Source: Romeriopsis sp046049545 (lineage in GTDB: Bacteria > Cyanobacteriota > Cyanobacteriia > Leptolyngbyales > Leptolyngbyaceae). Taken from it: DNA of 64,000 bases. The position numbers and the translations under genes are program-made. The notes beneath the pieces are model-generated. The model saw nothing but the letters and a program-made list of their open reading frames with translations. It made no database searches and had not been told where the DNA came from. Each line of letters starts with the position of its first letter. The first letter of the stretch is position 1. This document shows, piece after piece, positions 17,225-27,212 of this stretch. The stretch covers positions 16,268 to 80,267 of the forward strand of contig JBJORF010000006.1 in assembly GCA_046049545.1 (NCBI GenBank), in the 5' to 3' direction.

Positions 17225-18745
17225 TCAGCGGGTGGGGCGTTGGGTCATTTGCAGGCGGGCAACGGTGGGAATCAACATCGCTGCGAGGTGACTGGCATCC
17301 ACTCCGAGCACCGTCCGATCGCCTACCGTTTGTACGCCCGCCTCAGCATGCCATCGCGCGGCTGCCGCCGTAAGTTCTAGCGGATCGCCGCCTTGGGCCA
17401 GCAGACCAGCGATCATCCCCGTCAGCACATCGCCACTCCCGCCGCGTGCCAAGGCAGACGTACTATGCAAGTTCAGCCGCAATTGGCCCGTGGGATCAGC
17501 GATCGCGACGCGGGCCCCTTTAAGCAAGACGATTGTGCCGCTTGCCGCCGCAGCGGCTTGGGCGGCGGTGAGCCGATCGCTGAGATCAACCCCCGGAAAC
17601 AAACGGCGGAATTCGCCGAGGTGGGGGGTAAGGATGGTGGGGGCTGATCGGTGGAGCCATCTGGGTTGAGACGCGATCATATTCAACCCATCCGCATCCA
17701 AAACCACGGGGTGGTCAGTGGCCAGGATTTGCTGGACGATGTTTGTGGGTTCGGGCGTGAGACCACAGCCCACCCCAATAGCGGAATATCTTGATATGTC
17801 AGTGGGGAGAGCGGCGATCGTGCCGTTCGGGGTTTCCGGGCAGGCAAGGATGAGGGCTTCGGGAAGTTGGGCTTGGAGGAGGGGTTTGAGGGACGCTGGA
17901 ACAGCGATCGTCAGCATCCCGATACCTGTCGCTCTCGCGCCCAGGCCCGCGAGGATGGCCGCACCGGAATATTGTTGGGAACCGCAAACCAGCAGTAAGT
18001 TACCCATTTGGTACTTGTGCGCGATCGGCGATCGATTCAATGGCAAGGCCGCAAGCATCGCGGCATTCGTAATGCACTGCACGATCGGACTATCTCCCAA
18101 GATTGCCGCGATATCCGTCTCAGGGATGTCGAATTCGATCAAGTGACTCTCTCCCAGGTAAGGGACAGCCGCTTCCTGGAAAAAGGCCCGCTTCCACAAC
18201 CCCAGGCATAGTGTCTGAGTGGCATGAATCGCTTGGCCCAATACCGCGCCAGAATCAGTTGCTATGCCCGAGGGTAGATCGATGCTGATGATCGGAACGC
18301 CTGCTGTATTGATGCGCTCAATGATTTCTGCCAGATCACCATCCAGTGATCGCCTCAGCCCGAAGCCAAACAGCCCATCGACCCAAAAATCACAAGCAGC
18401 CAAATCCGCATTCAAGGCTGGGTAAAGCGGAATACCGATGTGTTGGATGTAATCCAGATGCTGCTGAGTCAGCGGTTTAAGTCGATCGCCGGGACAGAGG
18501 ATTGCAACCCGATAGCCTGCATGATGCAGCTCCCGCGCCACCACCAAGGCATCGCCGCCATTGTGCCCCGGCCCCACCAAAATCCCCACCTTGGGCCATG
18601 CCGCAAGGGGATAATGGGCTTTGATCCAGGCGGTAATCCGCAGCGCGACTTTTTCCATCAGCGCGGCCACAGGCATTCCCGCTGCAAACAACCGAGCTTC
18701 GATCGCCTGCATCTGGGCTGCGGTGACGACGCGTTGGTGGAACAT
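17225..18745 (-). CDS. nnr: Bifunctional NAD(P)H-hydrate repair enzyme
   Basis: The 506-residue fusion has an N-terminal YjeF_N epimerase domain (about 1-220, with VGPGHNGGDALVVAREL) and a C-terminal ribokinase-like ADP/ATP-dependent dehydratase domain (about 225-500, with LTPHLGEFRRLFP and ARGGSGDVLTGMIAGLL). It repairs damaged NADHX/NADPHX: the first domain interconverts epimers, the second dehydrates the S form. Length and order match bacterial YjeF. It is a stand-alone housekeeping gene. Confidence 0.95.
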   Translation of the reverse strand: MFHQRVVTAAQMQAIEARLFAAGMPVAALMEKVALRITAWIKAHYPLAAWPKVGILVGPGHNGGDALVVARELHHAGYRVAILCPGDRLKPLTQQHLDYIQHIGIPLYPALNADLAACDFWVDGLFGFGLRRSLDGDLAEIIERINTAGVPIISIDLPSGIATDSGAVLGQAIHATQTLCLGLWKRAFFQEAAVPYLGESHLIEFDIPETDIAAILGDSPIVQCITNAAMLAALPLNRSPIAHKYQMGNLLLVCGSQQYSGAAILAGLGARATGIGMLTIAVPASLKPLLQAQLPEALILACPETPNGTIAALPTDISRYSAIGVGCGLTPEPTNIVQQILATDHPVVLDADGLNMIASQPRWLHRSAPTILTPHLGEFRRLFPGVDLSDRLTAAQAAAAASGTIVLLKGARVAIADPTGQLRLNLHSTSALARGGSGDVLTGMIAGLLAQGGDPLELTAAAARWHAEAGVQTVGDRTVLGVDASHLAAMLIPTVARLQMTQRPTR

Positions 18746-18778
18746 TTTGGCTAACTTTTTAACTAACTAACTTTTTAA

Positions 18779-18925
18779 CTAACTACTGGTCTCCATCATT
18801 TTCAGATAGCACAGCGTCGAAGCCACAAAAAATGGCATAAAAAACCACGACGGCACGCTGAAATAGAGCCAGAACATCAGCACAAACCAGAGACAAATGC
18901 TCGAAAGCGCCAGTACGTTGGGCAT
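18779..18925 (-). CDS. Small hydrophobic protein (48 aa)
   Basis: From the ATG at 18925 the frame reads MPNVLALSSICLWFVLMFWL, YFSVPSWFFMPFFVASTLCY and LKMMETSS. It forms two short membrane segments with few charges. A competing frame on the same strand gives a soluble-looking peptide of poor composition, so this one is preferred. The purine-rich GGTAAAGGTAG upstream is a weak ribosome site. I do not recognise the family. It lies 34 nt upstream of nnr on the same strand and could be cotranscribed. Confidence 0.5.
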   Translation of the reverse strand: MPNVLALSSICLWFVLMFWLYFSVPSWFFMPFFVASTLCYLKMMETSS

Positions 18926-19448
18926 TGCTACTACCTTTACCTTTCAACAGGGGAAAACGGTTTTTGGTAGAGCGCACACTCTGTCTAGCCTAGCCATGCC
19001 ACCATCGTCCTGGCCTCCGTTGCGTCACGGAGGCCAGAAATTCAGTTGTCACAGGCTGCGCGGCAATGGGGTCAACTTGGGGGTCAACCAGCCGCGTTCA
19101 ATGGCGATCAAAAGCTCGGCAACAGGGCAGCACTCATCATTCAATCAATTCAAAACACCCGGAAGCTGCTTTCATTGTCTCGGCGATCGCTAGAGCCGTG
19201 AGACTACCTAAAGACGGAGCTTTGGGGGTTGGGCATTTAAAGTTTGCTTGAAGTTCGGCGGGGGGCGAGGGCAGAGTGAGTGGGGGATTTTTTGGTCGCT
19301 GCGGGTAATCCGTACCCCAAATCTGACGGGCAAGATCCCGCCCGCTCCGCGTCCAACTCGTTACAATAAGAAGCTGAATTGGACGATGCGTTCAAACCTC
19401 GCCTATTCACTTTGATTGAGTTGAAATCCGCCCATCGAGAGATCTTTC
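18926..19448. other. Non-coding gap with strong hairpin
   Basis: Over 500 bases without a gene, upstream of tldD. TGGCCTCCGT (19011-19020) pairs perfectly with ACGGAGGCCA (19027-19036) around a 6-nt loop, with no T run on either side. The tldD promoter must lie near the right end. No known RNA family was recognised. Confidence 0.6.
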
Positions 19449-20921
19449 ATGCTGGCAACACCCCTCGTTATTTCCAAAGAGCTTCCGAGATTGAGCTATA
19501 CCTACAGTAGCGATCGGTTTGACCCGAGCTGGTCGGCCCCGTTGGCGATTCTGTTGGGCCTCGGGCGAGCCGCTGGCGCGGATTTTGTCGAGTTTTTCCT
19601 GGAGCGATCGCGCTACATCAGCAGTCAGGCGGAGGAAGATGCGATCACCAGCATTGCGCCGCGATTGTCCACGGGGGCCGGGGTGCGGGTGCTGCGCGGC
19701 AAGGCCGATGGCTACGTTTCCACCAATGATCTGTCGTTTCAGGGCTTGAAGCGGGCCTTAGAAAAAGCCTTGGGCATCACCGGGCTGCAACTGCCGGGGC
19801 CATCGGCGTTTATTCCCGAAATCAATTTGGAATGGCTGCGCGACTACGGCACACGGGGCAACAAAGACGCTTGGCTCGACCAGTGCAGTTCGATGCAGGA
19901 AATGAGCGACGTGCTGCTGGCCGCCAACGCGCAGTTGGGCAAAACCGCGACCCACGTACAATCGCGTCGGGCCGTTTATTTTCGCGATTGGCAGGAAGTC
20001 TTAGTCGCCGCGAGTGATGGGACATTTGCGCGGGATGTGCGGCTAACGCAGTCCGTGGGCTTTAGCTTGCTCTGTGCCGACGGCGAACACCGATCGTCGA
20101 TCAACAAGCGGGTCGGCGACACCAGCGATCCGGGCTTCCTGCGCCAATGGAACTACCAGCAAGACGTGGAAGAAGTCGCCGAATCAGCGGGCAAAATGCT
20201 CTACGCCGATTTCGTCGAATCCGGTAACTTACCCGTGGTGATGGCCAACTCCTTCGGCGGTGTGATTTTCCACGAAGCCTGCGGCCACCTGCTCGAAACC
20301 ACTCAAATCGAGCGCAAAGTCACCCCATTCATGGACAAAAAAGGCGAGAAAATTGCCCATGAAAATCTCACCGCTTGGGACGAAGGGATCACCAAGGACG
20401 AGTTTGGCACGATCGACATGGACGACGAGGGGATGCCCGCCCAGCGCACCTTGTTGATCGAAAACGGGATCTTGAAGAACTTCATCGCCGATCGGGCGGG
20501 TTCCATGCGTACAGGCCATCCGCGCACGGGCAGCGGTCGCCGTCAAAGCTACAACTACGCCGCCGCGAGCCGGATGCGGAATACCTATATCGCACCGGGG
20601 CCTTACAGCGTTGACGATCTGTTTGCCTCGATCGACAAGGGAATTTACTGCAAGAAAATGGGCGGCGGTAGCGTCGGCACCACGGGTCAATTTAACTTCG
20701 CCGTGGATGAAGCCTATTTGATCGAAAACGGCAAAGTCACCAAGCCGCTCAAAGGTGCAACGCTAATTGGCGAAGCCGTGGACATGATGCAGAAGATTTC
20801 GATGTCCTCCCAGGATTTGGGTTTGGCTCCGGGGTTCTGCGGCAGCGTCAGCGGTAGCGTTTACGTCACCGTTGGTCAGCCCCATATCAAAGTGGATGGA
20901 ATTACGATTGGCGGTCGCTAA
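19449..20921 (+). CDS. tldD: Metalloprotease TldD
   Basis: A 490-residue TldD subunit of the TldD/TldE zinc protease. The zinc motif HEACGH starts at residue 275 (VIFHEACGHLLET), and a downstream Cys sits in LAPGFCGSVSG. TldD/TldE heterodimers digest unfolded peptides and trim leader peptides of ribosomally made peptides in the cytoplasm. The partner gene tldE follows after 53 nt in the same direction, forming an operon. Confidence 0.95.
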   Translation: MLATPLVISKELPRLSYTYSSDRFDPSWSAPLAILLGLGRAAGADFVEFFLERSRYISSQAEEDAITSIAPRLSTGAGVRVLRGKADGYVSTNDLSFQGLKRALEKALGITGLQLPGPSAFIPEINLEWLRDYGTRGNKDAWLDQCSSMQEMSDVLLAANAQLGKTATHVQSRRAVYFRDWQEVLVAASDGTFARDVRLTQSVGFSLLCADGEHRSSINKRVGDTSDPGFLRQWNYQQDVEEVAESAGKMLYADFVESGNLPVVMANSFGGVIFHEACGHLLETTQIERKVTPFMDKKGEKIAHENLTAWDEGITKDEFGTIDMDDEGMPAQRTLLIENGILKNFIADRAGSMRTGHPRTGSGRRQSYNYAAASRMRNTYIAPGPYSVDDLFASIDKGIYCKKMGGGSVGTTGQFNFAVDEAYLIENGKVTKPLKGATLIGEAVDMMQKISMSSQDLGLAPGFCGSVSGSVYVTVGQPHIKVDGITIGGR

Positions 20922-20974
20922 TTGATCGCATTGTTGATTTGATTTTTGAATTGTCTAACTTACCCTTTTGAACC

Positions 20975-22321
20975 ATGTCTACAGTTGACACGATCGCCAG
21001 TGCAGCCAAGTCCGCTGCGACCAAATTGAATATTCAGAAGTACGACATCTACGGCTATGCCAGCGATGAAATCAGCGTCCAGGTCGACCATGGTGAACCG
21101 GATAAACTCAGCGCATCGCAGTCCTCCGCCGTCACCGTGCGGGTCTGGAACGAGCAGAACACGATCGGGATTACTAGCACCACCGATGTCGATGCCACGG
21201 GCTTAGAACTGGCGCTAGAAACCGCCTACGAAGCCAGCTTCTTTGGCGTGAAAGAAAACGTGCCGGACTTTAGCCCCGAAGCCACCGCCCCGATCGCCGC
21301 CACCGCCCCGGCCCTCGATACCCAAGCAGGCGTTGATATGCTGCTACAAACCCTGTCCCGCGCCGAAGGGGCATTGCTCGAAGCGCATAGTGCCGTGGGT
21401 TCGGTGCCCTATAACGGACTAGAGCAAAGCGAAGTCAATCGCTTTTACCTGAACAGCGCCGGGGCCGTGCGCCAGGATTTGTATAGCGTCGCTTCGATGT
21501 ATCTCTATGCCCAAGCCGAAGAGGAAGGCAAAAAGCCGCGCAGTGCGATGTCGATGCGGGTCAGCCACGGGTTGGATCAGCTCGATGTAAACGGCTGCAT
21601 CAGCGAAGCCAGCGAAAAAATCGTCAGCCACCTCAACTACGAAAAAATCAAAACTGGCAAGTACCGTGTGGTCTTCGCCCCCCGCGCTTTTCTGAGCTTA
21701 GTGCGGGCCTTTGGCAATATGTACAATGCGCAGAATGTGTTGGATAACCAAAGCTTGTCCAAGGCCGATTCCGTGGGTAGCGCGATCGCCTCACCATTGC
21801 TTTGCATCAACGACGACGCATTGCATCCCGAACATATCGGGGCCAACACCTTTGACGGCGAAGGCACCCCCACCCGCAAAACGGTCTTAGTCGAGAACGG
21901 TATCCTCAAAGGCTTCCTGCACAGCTCCGGCACCGCAAAGCGCATGGGCACGAGTCCCACCGGCAACGCGAACATGGGCGCAAAAGTCACCGTCAGCTCC
22001 AACTTCATTCACGTTTTTGCTAGCGATGTTGCCCCCGAGCAAACCTACAGCTTGGAAAATGCCGATGACGTTATCTTGATCGATGAAGTCCATGCACTGC
22101 ATGCGGGTGTTCAAGCATTGCAGGGATCGTTTTCGTTACCGTTTGACGGTTGGCTCATCAAAGGTGGCAAGCGCACCAGCATCGAATCAGCGACGGTAGC
22201 TGGCGATATTCGGGAAATGTTGAAATCCGTAATCTACGTCGAGCCGAAGGCTGAATTTACGGGTTCTGGGGTTTGTCCGCACGTGTGGGTCGATGGGCTA
22301 TCAATTACGGGTGAAGAATAG
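20975..22321 (+). CDS. tldE: TldE/PmbA family subunit
   Basis: A 448-residue partner of TldD. It has the family fold (SSAVTVRVWNEQNTIGITSTTD, SLPFDGWLIKGGKRTSIESA) but no HExxxH zinc motif, as expected for TldE. It ends GLSITGEE. It should form the inner protease particle with the upstream product. Confidence 0.93.
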   Translation: MSTVDTIASAAKSAATKLNIQKYDIYGYASDEISVQVDHGEPDKLSASQSSAVTVRVWNEQNTIGITSTTDVDATGLELALETAYEASFFGVKENVPDFSPEATAPIAATAPALDTQAGVDMLLQTLSRAEGALLEAHSAVGSVPYNGLEQSEVNRFYLNSAGAVRQDLYSVASMYLYAQAEEEGKKPRSAMSMRVSHGLDQLDVNGCISEASEKIVSHLNYEKIKTGKYRVVFAPRAFLSLVRAFGNMYNAQNVLDNQSLSKADSVGSAIASPLLCINDDALHPEHIGANTFDGEGTPTRKTVLVENGILKGFLHSSGTAKRMGTSPTGNANMGAKVTVSSNFIHVFASDVAPEQTYSLENADDVILIDEVHALHAGVQALQGSFSLPFDGWLIKGGKRTSIESATVAGDIREMLKSVIYVEPKAEFTGSGVCPHVWVDGLSITGEE

Positions 22322-22387
22322 GTTGCGTGATTAATTGGGACGTAGGATGCGTTATCCCGCAGGGTAACGCATCGCCACCCATTAAGT

Positions 22388-23563
22388 TCAACGCCTCACC
22401 ATCGCGATCGCCCGATAAGCCCCCATCATCCGATCGGCGATCGCGGGCCAACTGTAATGCCCCAAAGCATATCGGCGTGCATTCTCACCCCGCATTTGCC
22501 GATCGGCAGCACTCGCGATCGCATTGCCCAACGCATTTGCCAACGACTCAACTTCGCATTTACAAACCCATCCCGAGTTTGATTGCGTAATCTCCGTATG
22601 AATGTGAACTTGATCCGAAATCACAACTGGAGTCCCAGCCGTCATCGCCTCCGCTACCGCAATCCCAAAATTTTCATAATAGGACGGCAAAACAAAGACA
22701 TCCGCCGCTTGTAGCCAAGCCGTCTTCGCCCCGCCGGAAACGAAGCCAACAACGTGCGATCGCGCTGCTAATTCCGAACCCGCAATCCGATCGCGAATCT
22801 GCTGCTCATAATCCGGCTCCTGGGGATTGCCGCCCGCGAGAACGAAATCGAATTCCGCACCGTTTTCGATCAGCTTTTCCAACGCCGGAATCAGTAAGTC
22901 GAAGCCTTTTTTCGGATCGATGCGGGACATGAAGAGAATCACCGGCCGATCGCGCGGGATGCCTAACGCCGATCGGGGACAGGTCGCATCCGCCTCCGGC
23001 AACACCACCCCCAACGGAAATACCCAATCCTTCGTCGTCACGCCAAACCGTTCCGAAACGATCGCTTCCTGCTCCGTCGTAAAATGCACCGCCGCCGCAT
23101 GGGCTAGATTCGGCTTTTCCAGCGCCGCCGCATAAATCTGCTTGAGCCGTTGCTTTTTGCGCAAATCCGCCGGGTCGAGGGTGCCGAGGGGACGCAGTAC
23201 GTAGGGCAAGCCCTGCTGACGGGCAACGGTCGCTGCCATCGAGCTAATCGGCGAAAACAGCGCATGGATATGGGCGACATCGTACTCTTTCGCGTGCTCC
23301 GCCAGCCACATCAGCAGCCGGGTCGAAAACTTGTAGCGCCGAAACGGCGAGCAGCGGAAGTAGATAATTTCGTAGCCGTCCTGGGCAATCGGCGTTTCGA
23401 GGGGCACAGCCAGCGGCGCTTGGCCGTTGTCGCCATTGGCATTGGTGGTGAGGATCGTAACTTGGGCCCCCGCAGCGGCAAGGGCACTGGAGAGACCGAC
23501 TACCATTTGGCTGGGGCCACCGTAAACCAGGGAAACGGAAGGCACGATTTGGAGAATTTTCAT
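22388..23563 (-). CDS. Glycosyltransferase, family 4
   Basis: A 391-residue retaining GT-B enzyme. The N-terminal acceptor domain starts MKILQIVPSVSLVYGGPSQM. The C-terminal donor domain starts near residue 205 (ILFMSRIDPKKGFDLLIPAL), and the E-x7-E element is PSYYENFGIAVAEAM. The family transfers nucleotide-sugar hexoses, commonly to polysaccharide or glycolipid acceptors; the product is not predictable. It stands alone. Confidence 0.9.
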   Translation of the reverse strand: MKILQIVPSVSLVYGGPSQMVVGLSSALAAAGAQVTILTTNANGDNGQAPLAVPLETPIAQDGYEIIYFRCSPFRRYKFSTRLLMWLAEHAKEYDVAHIHALFSPISSMAATVARQQGLPYVLRPLGTLDPADLRKKQRLKQIYAAALEKPNLAHAAAVHFTTEQEAIVSERFGVTTKDWVFPLGVVLPEADATCPRSALGIPRDRPVILFMSRIDPKKGFDLLIPALEKLIENGAEFDFVLAGGNPQEPDYEQQIRDRIAGSELAARSHVVGFVSGGAKTAWLQAADVFVLPSYYENFGIAVAEAMTAGTPVVISDQVHIHTEITQSNSGWVCKCEVESLANALGNAIASAADRQMRGENARRYALGHYSWPAIADRMMGAYRAIAMVRR

Positions 23564-23796
23564 TGGGGGACAGCAGGGGGCAAGGACAGGCTTTGGCTCT
23601 AGGGTGCCCGTGTCGCTGGGGAAACCAACGCGAAAACCGTCCCGATCGGTGGGACAAACCGTAACGCCGATCGATTACGGATTACGGCACATTCGGCTTC
23701 CTTGGCTCGGATCATTCGGGCATTGCGGCGTGAGATTCCCAATATTTCTGGTTAAAATGACAGCGTTCACCCAAAAATTCGCAATCGGCTGGAATC

Positions 23797-24087
23797 ATGG
23801 AAAACTTCTTGGTTGATGTTCGTCGGTTTGTCGGCAAGGTTCCCTTCACCAATGATGCCGTGGCCCTCTATTACTGTTTCCTTGATCCAAAAACGCCAGT
23901 TTTCGCCAAAGCGACTATCGTCGGGGCGCTGATGTATTTCATTTCCCCGGTGGATGCGCTGCCCGATATTATTCCGGCGTTGGGCTTCACCGATGATGCG
24001 GGGGTGATTGCCACCACCTTGGCGACCGTAGCGGCCAACATCACCGATGAGCATCGCCAAAAAGCCAAGGAATTTTTCACGGCTTAA
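23797..24087 (+). CDS. YkvA-family (DUF1232) small membrane protein
   Basis: A 96-residue protein with the DUF1232 core ALMYFISPVDALPDIIPALG, a hydrophobic hairpin with the conserved SPxDxxPD signature. The role is unknown across bacteria. It is upstream of the PiT gene in the same direction with a 66-nt gap. Confidence 0.88.
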   Translation: MENFLVDVRRFVGKVPFTNDAVALYYCFLDPKTPVFAKATIVGALMYFISPVDALPDIIPALGFTDDAGVIATTLATVAANITDEHRQKAKEFFTA

Positions 24088-24153
24088 TGCCCCAAATGCC
24101 CCCAGCCCTCAATTCTGGGGGAGCCGAAGGGTTTGTTCTGTTCGGGCCTGACT

Positions 24154-25467
24154 ATGCCCCAGTTACTCCTGCTCAATCCAACGCTAACTTTGCCGATCGG
24201 GCCAATGATTTATGGCGCGATCGGCATTGCTTTTTATTTAGCCTGGAATCTCGGCGCGAACGATGTTGCCAATTCCATGGGCACCTCGGTAGGCTCGAAA
24301 GCGATTTCCTGGCGGCAGGCGTTAGTGATTGCCGGGATTTTTGAGCTGGCGGGGGCCTTGCTGTTTGGCCAAAATGTATCGGCGAGATTGATCACCGGGG
24401 TAATTGATGTCGGCAATTTTAGCGCCCGTGATTTTGTCAGTGCCATGGTCGCCGCGCTATTAGCAGCGGGGGTTTGGATGAATGGGGCGACTGGGTTGGG
24501 GTTGCCTGTATCGTCATCCCACGCGATCGTCGGCGCTTTGGCCGGAGTGGGGCTGGTCGCGATCGGGCCGGGGGCTGTGCATTGGGCATCGCTAGGCGGA
24601 ATTTCGCTGACTTGGTTAGGCACGCCGCTGGTGAGTGCAGGCATTGCTTGGATCGTCTATCGGTTGCTGTTTTTGGGATTTTTGCAGGCCGATCGGGAAG
24701 CGGATTCGACGCAAATTCGGCTGCTTGAATGGGTGCCTTGGCTGAGTGCGCTGATCGTGGTGGTGTTTGGCAGTCTTGTGTTGCCATCGGTGGTCGATCG
24801 GGTGCAATCGATGGTGCCACTGGGTTTGCCGAACCATACCCTGGCCTTGGGATTAGCCGCCAGTTTGGCGATGGGATTGATGGGCTGGTTATTGCGGCGA
24901 TCGCCCAAACCGCTGGCATCCAAAACCACGATCGACACCCGAGCCGAAGCCCAGTTCGCTCGGTTTCAACTGATCAGTGCTTGTTTTGTTGCCTTTGCCC
25001 ATGGCTCAAATGATGTGGGTAACGCGATCGCGCCGCTGGCCGCACTGGTGCAATGGCAATCGACAGGGCAATTGCCGACGGATGATTTAGTCGTGCCGTT
25101 TTGGGTATTGGCGATCGGGGGGCTGGGAATTGTCGCGGGGCTAGCGGTATGGGGCGAACGGGTGATTCGGACGGTGGGCGAGGGGATTATGGCATTGCAG
25201 CCGAGTGGAGGATTTGCCGCCGAATTAGCGACGGCGATCACGGTACTCTTGGCTTCGCGCTTGGGCTTGCCTGTTTCGACCTCCCATGCGCTGGTGGGGG
25301 CAGTCGTGGGCGTGGGATTGGCGCGATCGGGGGTGACGCGATCGGGAGATTCAATTCAAATCAGCACGCTTAAGTCGATTTTGCTGACTTGGATCGCGAC
25401 GATTCCCCTGGCAGCCGGATTGGCGGGGCTGATGTTTTGGGGATTGCGGGAAATTATGGGTGCGTGA
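24154..25467 (+). CDS. Inorganic phosphate transporter, PiT family
   Basis: A 437-residue membrane protein with duplicated PiT signatures: GANDVANSMGTSVGSKAIS near the N terminus and HGSNDVGNAIAPLAALV in the second half, plus the matching GLPVSSSHAIVGA and GLPVSTSHALVGA repeats. It imports phosphate (metal-phosphate) with H+ or Na+. The ATG at 24154 fits the family start. It converges with uraD, overlapping its end by 14 bp. Confidence 0.93.
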   Translation: MPQLLLLNPTLTLPIGPMIYGAIGIAFYLAWNLGANDVANSMGTSVGSKAISWRQALVIAGIFELAGALLFGQNVSARLITGVIDVGNFSARDFVSAMVAALLAAGVWMNGATGLGLPVSSSHAIVGALAGVGLVAIGPGAVHWASLGGISLTWLGTPLVSAGIAWIVYRLLFLGFLQADREADSTQIRLLEWVPWLSALIVVVFGSLVLPSVVDRVQSMVPLGLPNHTLALGLAASLAMGLMGWLLRRSPKPLASKTTIDTRAEAQFARFQLISACFVAFAHGSNDVGNAIAPLAALVQWQSTGQLPTDDLVVPFWVLAIGGLGIVAGLAVWGERVIRTVGEGIMALQPSGGFAAELATAITVLLASRLGLPVSTSHALVGAVVGVGLARSGVTRSGDSIQISTLKSILLTWIATIPLAAGLAGLMFWGLREIMGA

Positions 25468-25987
25468 AGTGGGCATTGCTACCGCGATCGCCTGACGCAA
25501 TCCGATCGGCTAACCGCAAGCGCGCAATTTCGATAATTTCTTGAATGGCAGTGCTTTGTTCTGTTTCTCGATCGTGCCCCAAGCGTTGCTCAAATGCCGC
25601 TAAAATCGACTCTTTAGTATGATTGCGAACCGCGATAATAAACGGAAAGCCAAAGCATTGCTTATAGCGTTCGTTGAGACGGTGAAAGCGATCGTATTCT
25701 GCTGCCGTCAAGCGATCGAGGCCCACCCCCGACTGCTCCTGTACCGACACCGCCGCCATCGCCAACCGACTGCCCAAATCCGGATGGGCACAAATGAGCT
25801 GAATTTGCGCCGTTGCGGATAACCCTTGCACAATTTTTGCCATCACTTTATGCAACTGTGCCCGATTGATAAACGGTCGCTGTAACCAAGCCTGCGCGGC
25901 AATTTCCGGTGTCTGCTCAAATACAAACCCGAATAATTCCACAAATTCCGCTTGATTGAGTTGATTCACTTGTGCGATCGCAATCAT
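25454..25987 (-). CDS. uraD: OHCU decarboxylase
   Basis: The 177-residue enzyme converts 2-oxo-4-hydroxy-4-carboxy-5-ureidoimidazoline to S-allantoin. Family signatures are the catalytic His in ICAHPDLGSRLA and FGFPFIIAVRNHTKESIL. Its ATG overlaps the TGA of hpxO as ATGA (25984-25987), so the two are translationally coupled: hpxO makes 5-hydroxyisourate, the HIU hydrolase makes OHCU, and this enzyme finishes the steps to allantoin. Confidence 0.93.
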   Translation of the reverse strand: MIAIAQVNQLNQAEFVELFGFVFEQTPEIAAQAWLQRPFINRAQLHKVMAKIVQGLSATAQIQLICAHPDLGSRLAMAAVSVQEQSGVGLDRLTAAEYDRFHRLNERYKQCFGFPFIIAVRNHTKESILAAFEQRLGHDRETEQSTAIQEIIEIARLRLADRIASGDRGSNAHFTHP

Positions 25988-27177
25988 CCTAGCGCCCCTG
26001 CTAAAATTGTCTTCGCGATCGCGTCGGTCACGGCACTCGGCTGTTCCGTCGCCAACTGCTGATACCACTGCTGGGTCAGCGCTGGGTCAGTGCCATGAAT
26101 CATCTCCGCGCGTTGTCTGGCCTTGTGGACTAAACCATTGACCCGATCGAGTCGTCGATTTTCGTAATGTTGCAATGCCGCGATCGATGCATCCACCGCC
26201 AAGCAATCCGCCAATACCCACGCATCTTCCAGCGCCTGACAACCCCCCTGCCCCAAATCCGGACAGGTCGTATGGGCCGCATCGCCTAGCAGCGCCACCC
26301 GGCCCTTGACCAAGCGATCGACGGGTCCCAGATCGTGAATCGGAATACGGGCCATCGCAGCGGGATCGAAGGTTTGAATTAATTCCTGCACTGGATCAGC
26401 CCAACCTTGAAAGTAATTGGATAATTCGGCACGAAATGTATCAGGAGTCACATTTAACAATGCTAAATCAGACAGGGCCAATGGCACATCAAAAAAGAAA
26501 TAACACAGATCGTCGCCCACTGGCATCACCGAAGCCCGCTGATGGTCACCCACATAGATCACCCAATGATCCGATGGCGCGATCGCCGCATTCTTGGGCA
26601 CCAAACCATTCCAGTTCACATACCCGACATAGCGCGGTTCCACCACCTGACCCAAAACATATTCCCGCAAATTCGATCGCACGCCATTCGCCACAATCAA
26701 CAGATCGCCCGCCACCTTCAGACCATTGGCAAAGGTTGCCGTCACCTGCTCATCCGATTGCGTAATCCCCACACATTCATGACCTAACTGCACCTGCTGC
26801 CCTGTCTGCGCTTCAAACGCCCCCAGCAACATCGACTGCAAATCGGCTCGGGCCACGGGATAGGGTGCTTGTCCTACGGCCTCAGTCAACGGTGCCAATG
26901 GAATATCATTAAGCAACCTGCCATCGCGCCAACGGTATTGCATGTACTGCAGGTTTCCTGCGATCGCCGCGATCGCCGCTCCCAGCCCCAACTGGTTCAG
27001 CACCTTCACCCCATTTGACCAAAGCGAAATGCCTGCCCCCACGGGACGAAGGGTTTGCACCCGATCGTAGACCGCGACATCAAACCCGACTTGGTTCAAC
27101 GCGATCGCCGCCGCCAATCCCCCAATTCCCGCACCAATGATGATGACTTTCTGAGGCTGTGGGGGCGCGTCATACAT
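25984..27177 (-). CDS. hpxO: FAD-dependent urate hydroxylase HpxO
   Basis: A 397-residue group A flavin monooxygenase. It has the FAD site VIIIGAGIGGLAAAIAL, the central YVGYVNWNGLV segment seen in HpxO enzymes and GDAAHTTCPDLGQGGCQALE. HpxO oxidises urate with NADH and O2 to 5-hydroxyisourate and replaces cofactor-free uricase. Its coupling to uraD and proximity to uraH make this assignment stronger than sequence alone, since related monooxygenases share the motifs. It is transcribed divergently from the cyclotransferase gene. Confidence 0.9.
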   Translation of the reverse strand: MYDAPPQPQKVIIIGAGIGGLAAAIALNQVGFDVAVYDRVQTLRPVGAGISLWSNGVKVLNQLGLGAAIAAIAGNLQYMQYRWRDGRLLNDIPLAPLTEAVGQAPYPVARADLQSMLLGAFEAQTGQQVQLGHECVGITQSDEQVTATFANGLKVAGDLLIVANGVRSNLREYVLGQVVEPRYVGYVNWNGLVPKNAAIAPSDHWVIYVGDHQRASVMPVGDDLCYFFFDVPLALSDLALLNVTPDTFRAELSNYFQGWADPVQELIQTFDPAAMARIPIHDLGPVDRLVKGRVALLGDAAHTTCPDLGQGGCQALEDAWVLADCLAVDASIAALQHYENRRLDRVNGLVHKARQRAEMIHGTDPALTQQWYQQLATEQPSAVTDAIAKTILAGALG

Positions 27178-27206
27178 TTGGCGAATTCTCCCAAAAAAAT
27201 TACTGT

Positions 27207-27212
27207 TATAAT
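27207..27212 (+). promoter_or_regulatory. Candidate -10 box of divergent purine promoter
   Basis: A perfect TATAAT lies in the 107-bp gap between hpxO and the cyclotransferase gene. No good -35 element is found 16-18 nt upstream, so an activator may be needed. A canonical NtcA box is not visible here. Confidence 0.4.

Noticed and set aside
18783..18977. A 64-codon frame overlapping the small membrane protein
   Set aside because: Composition is soluble and irregular; the alternative frame forms membrane segments and has an ATG in a better context.
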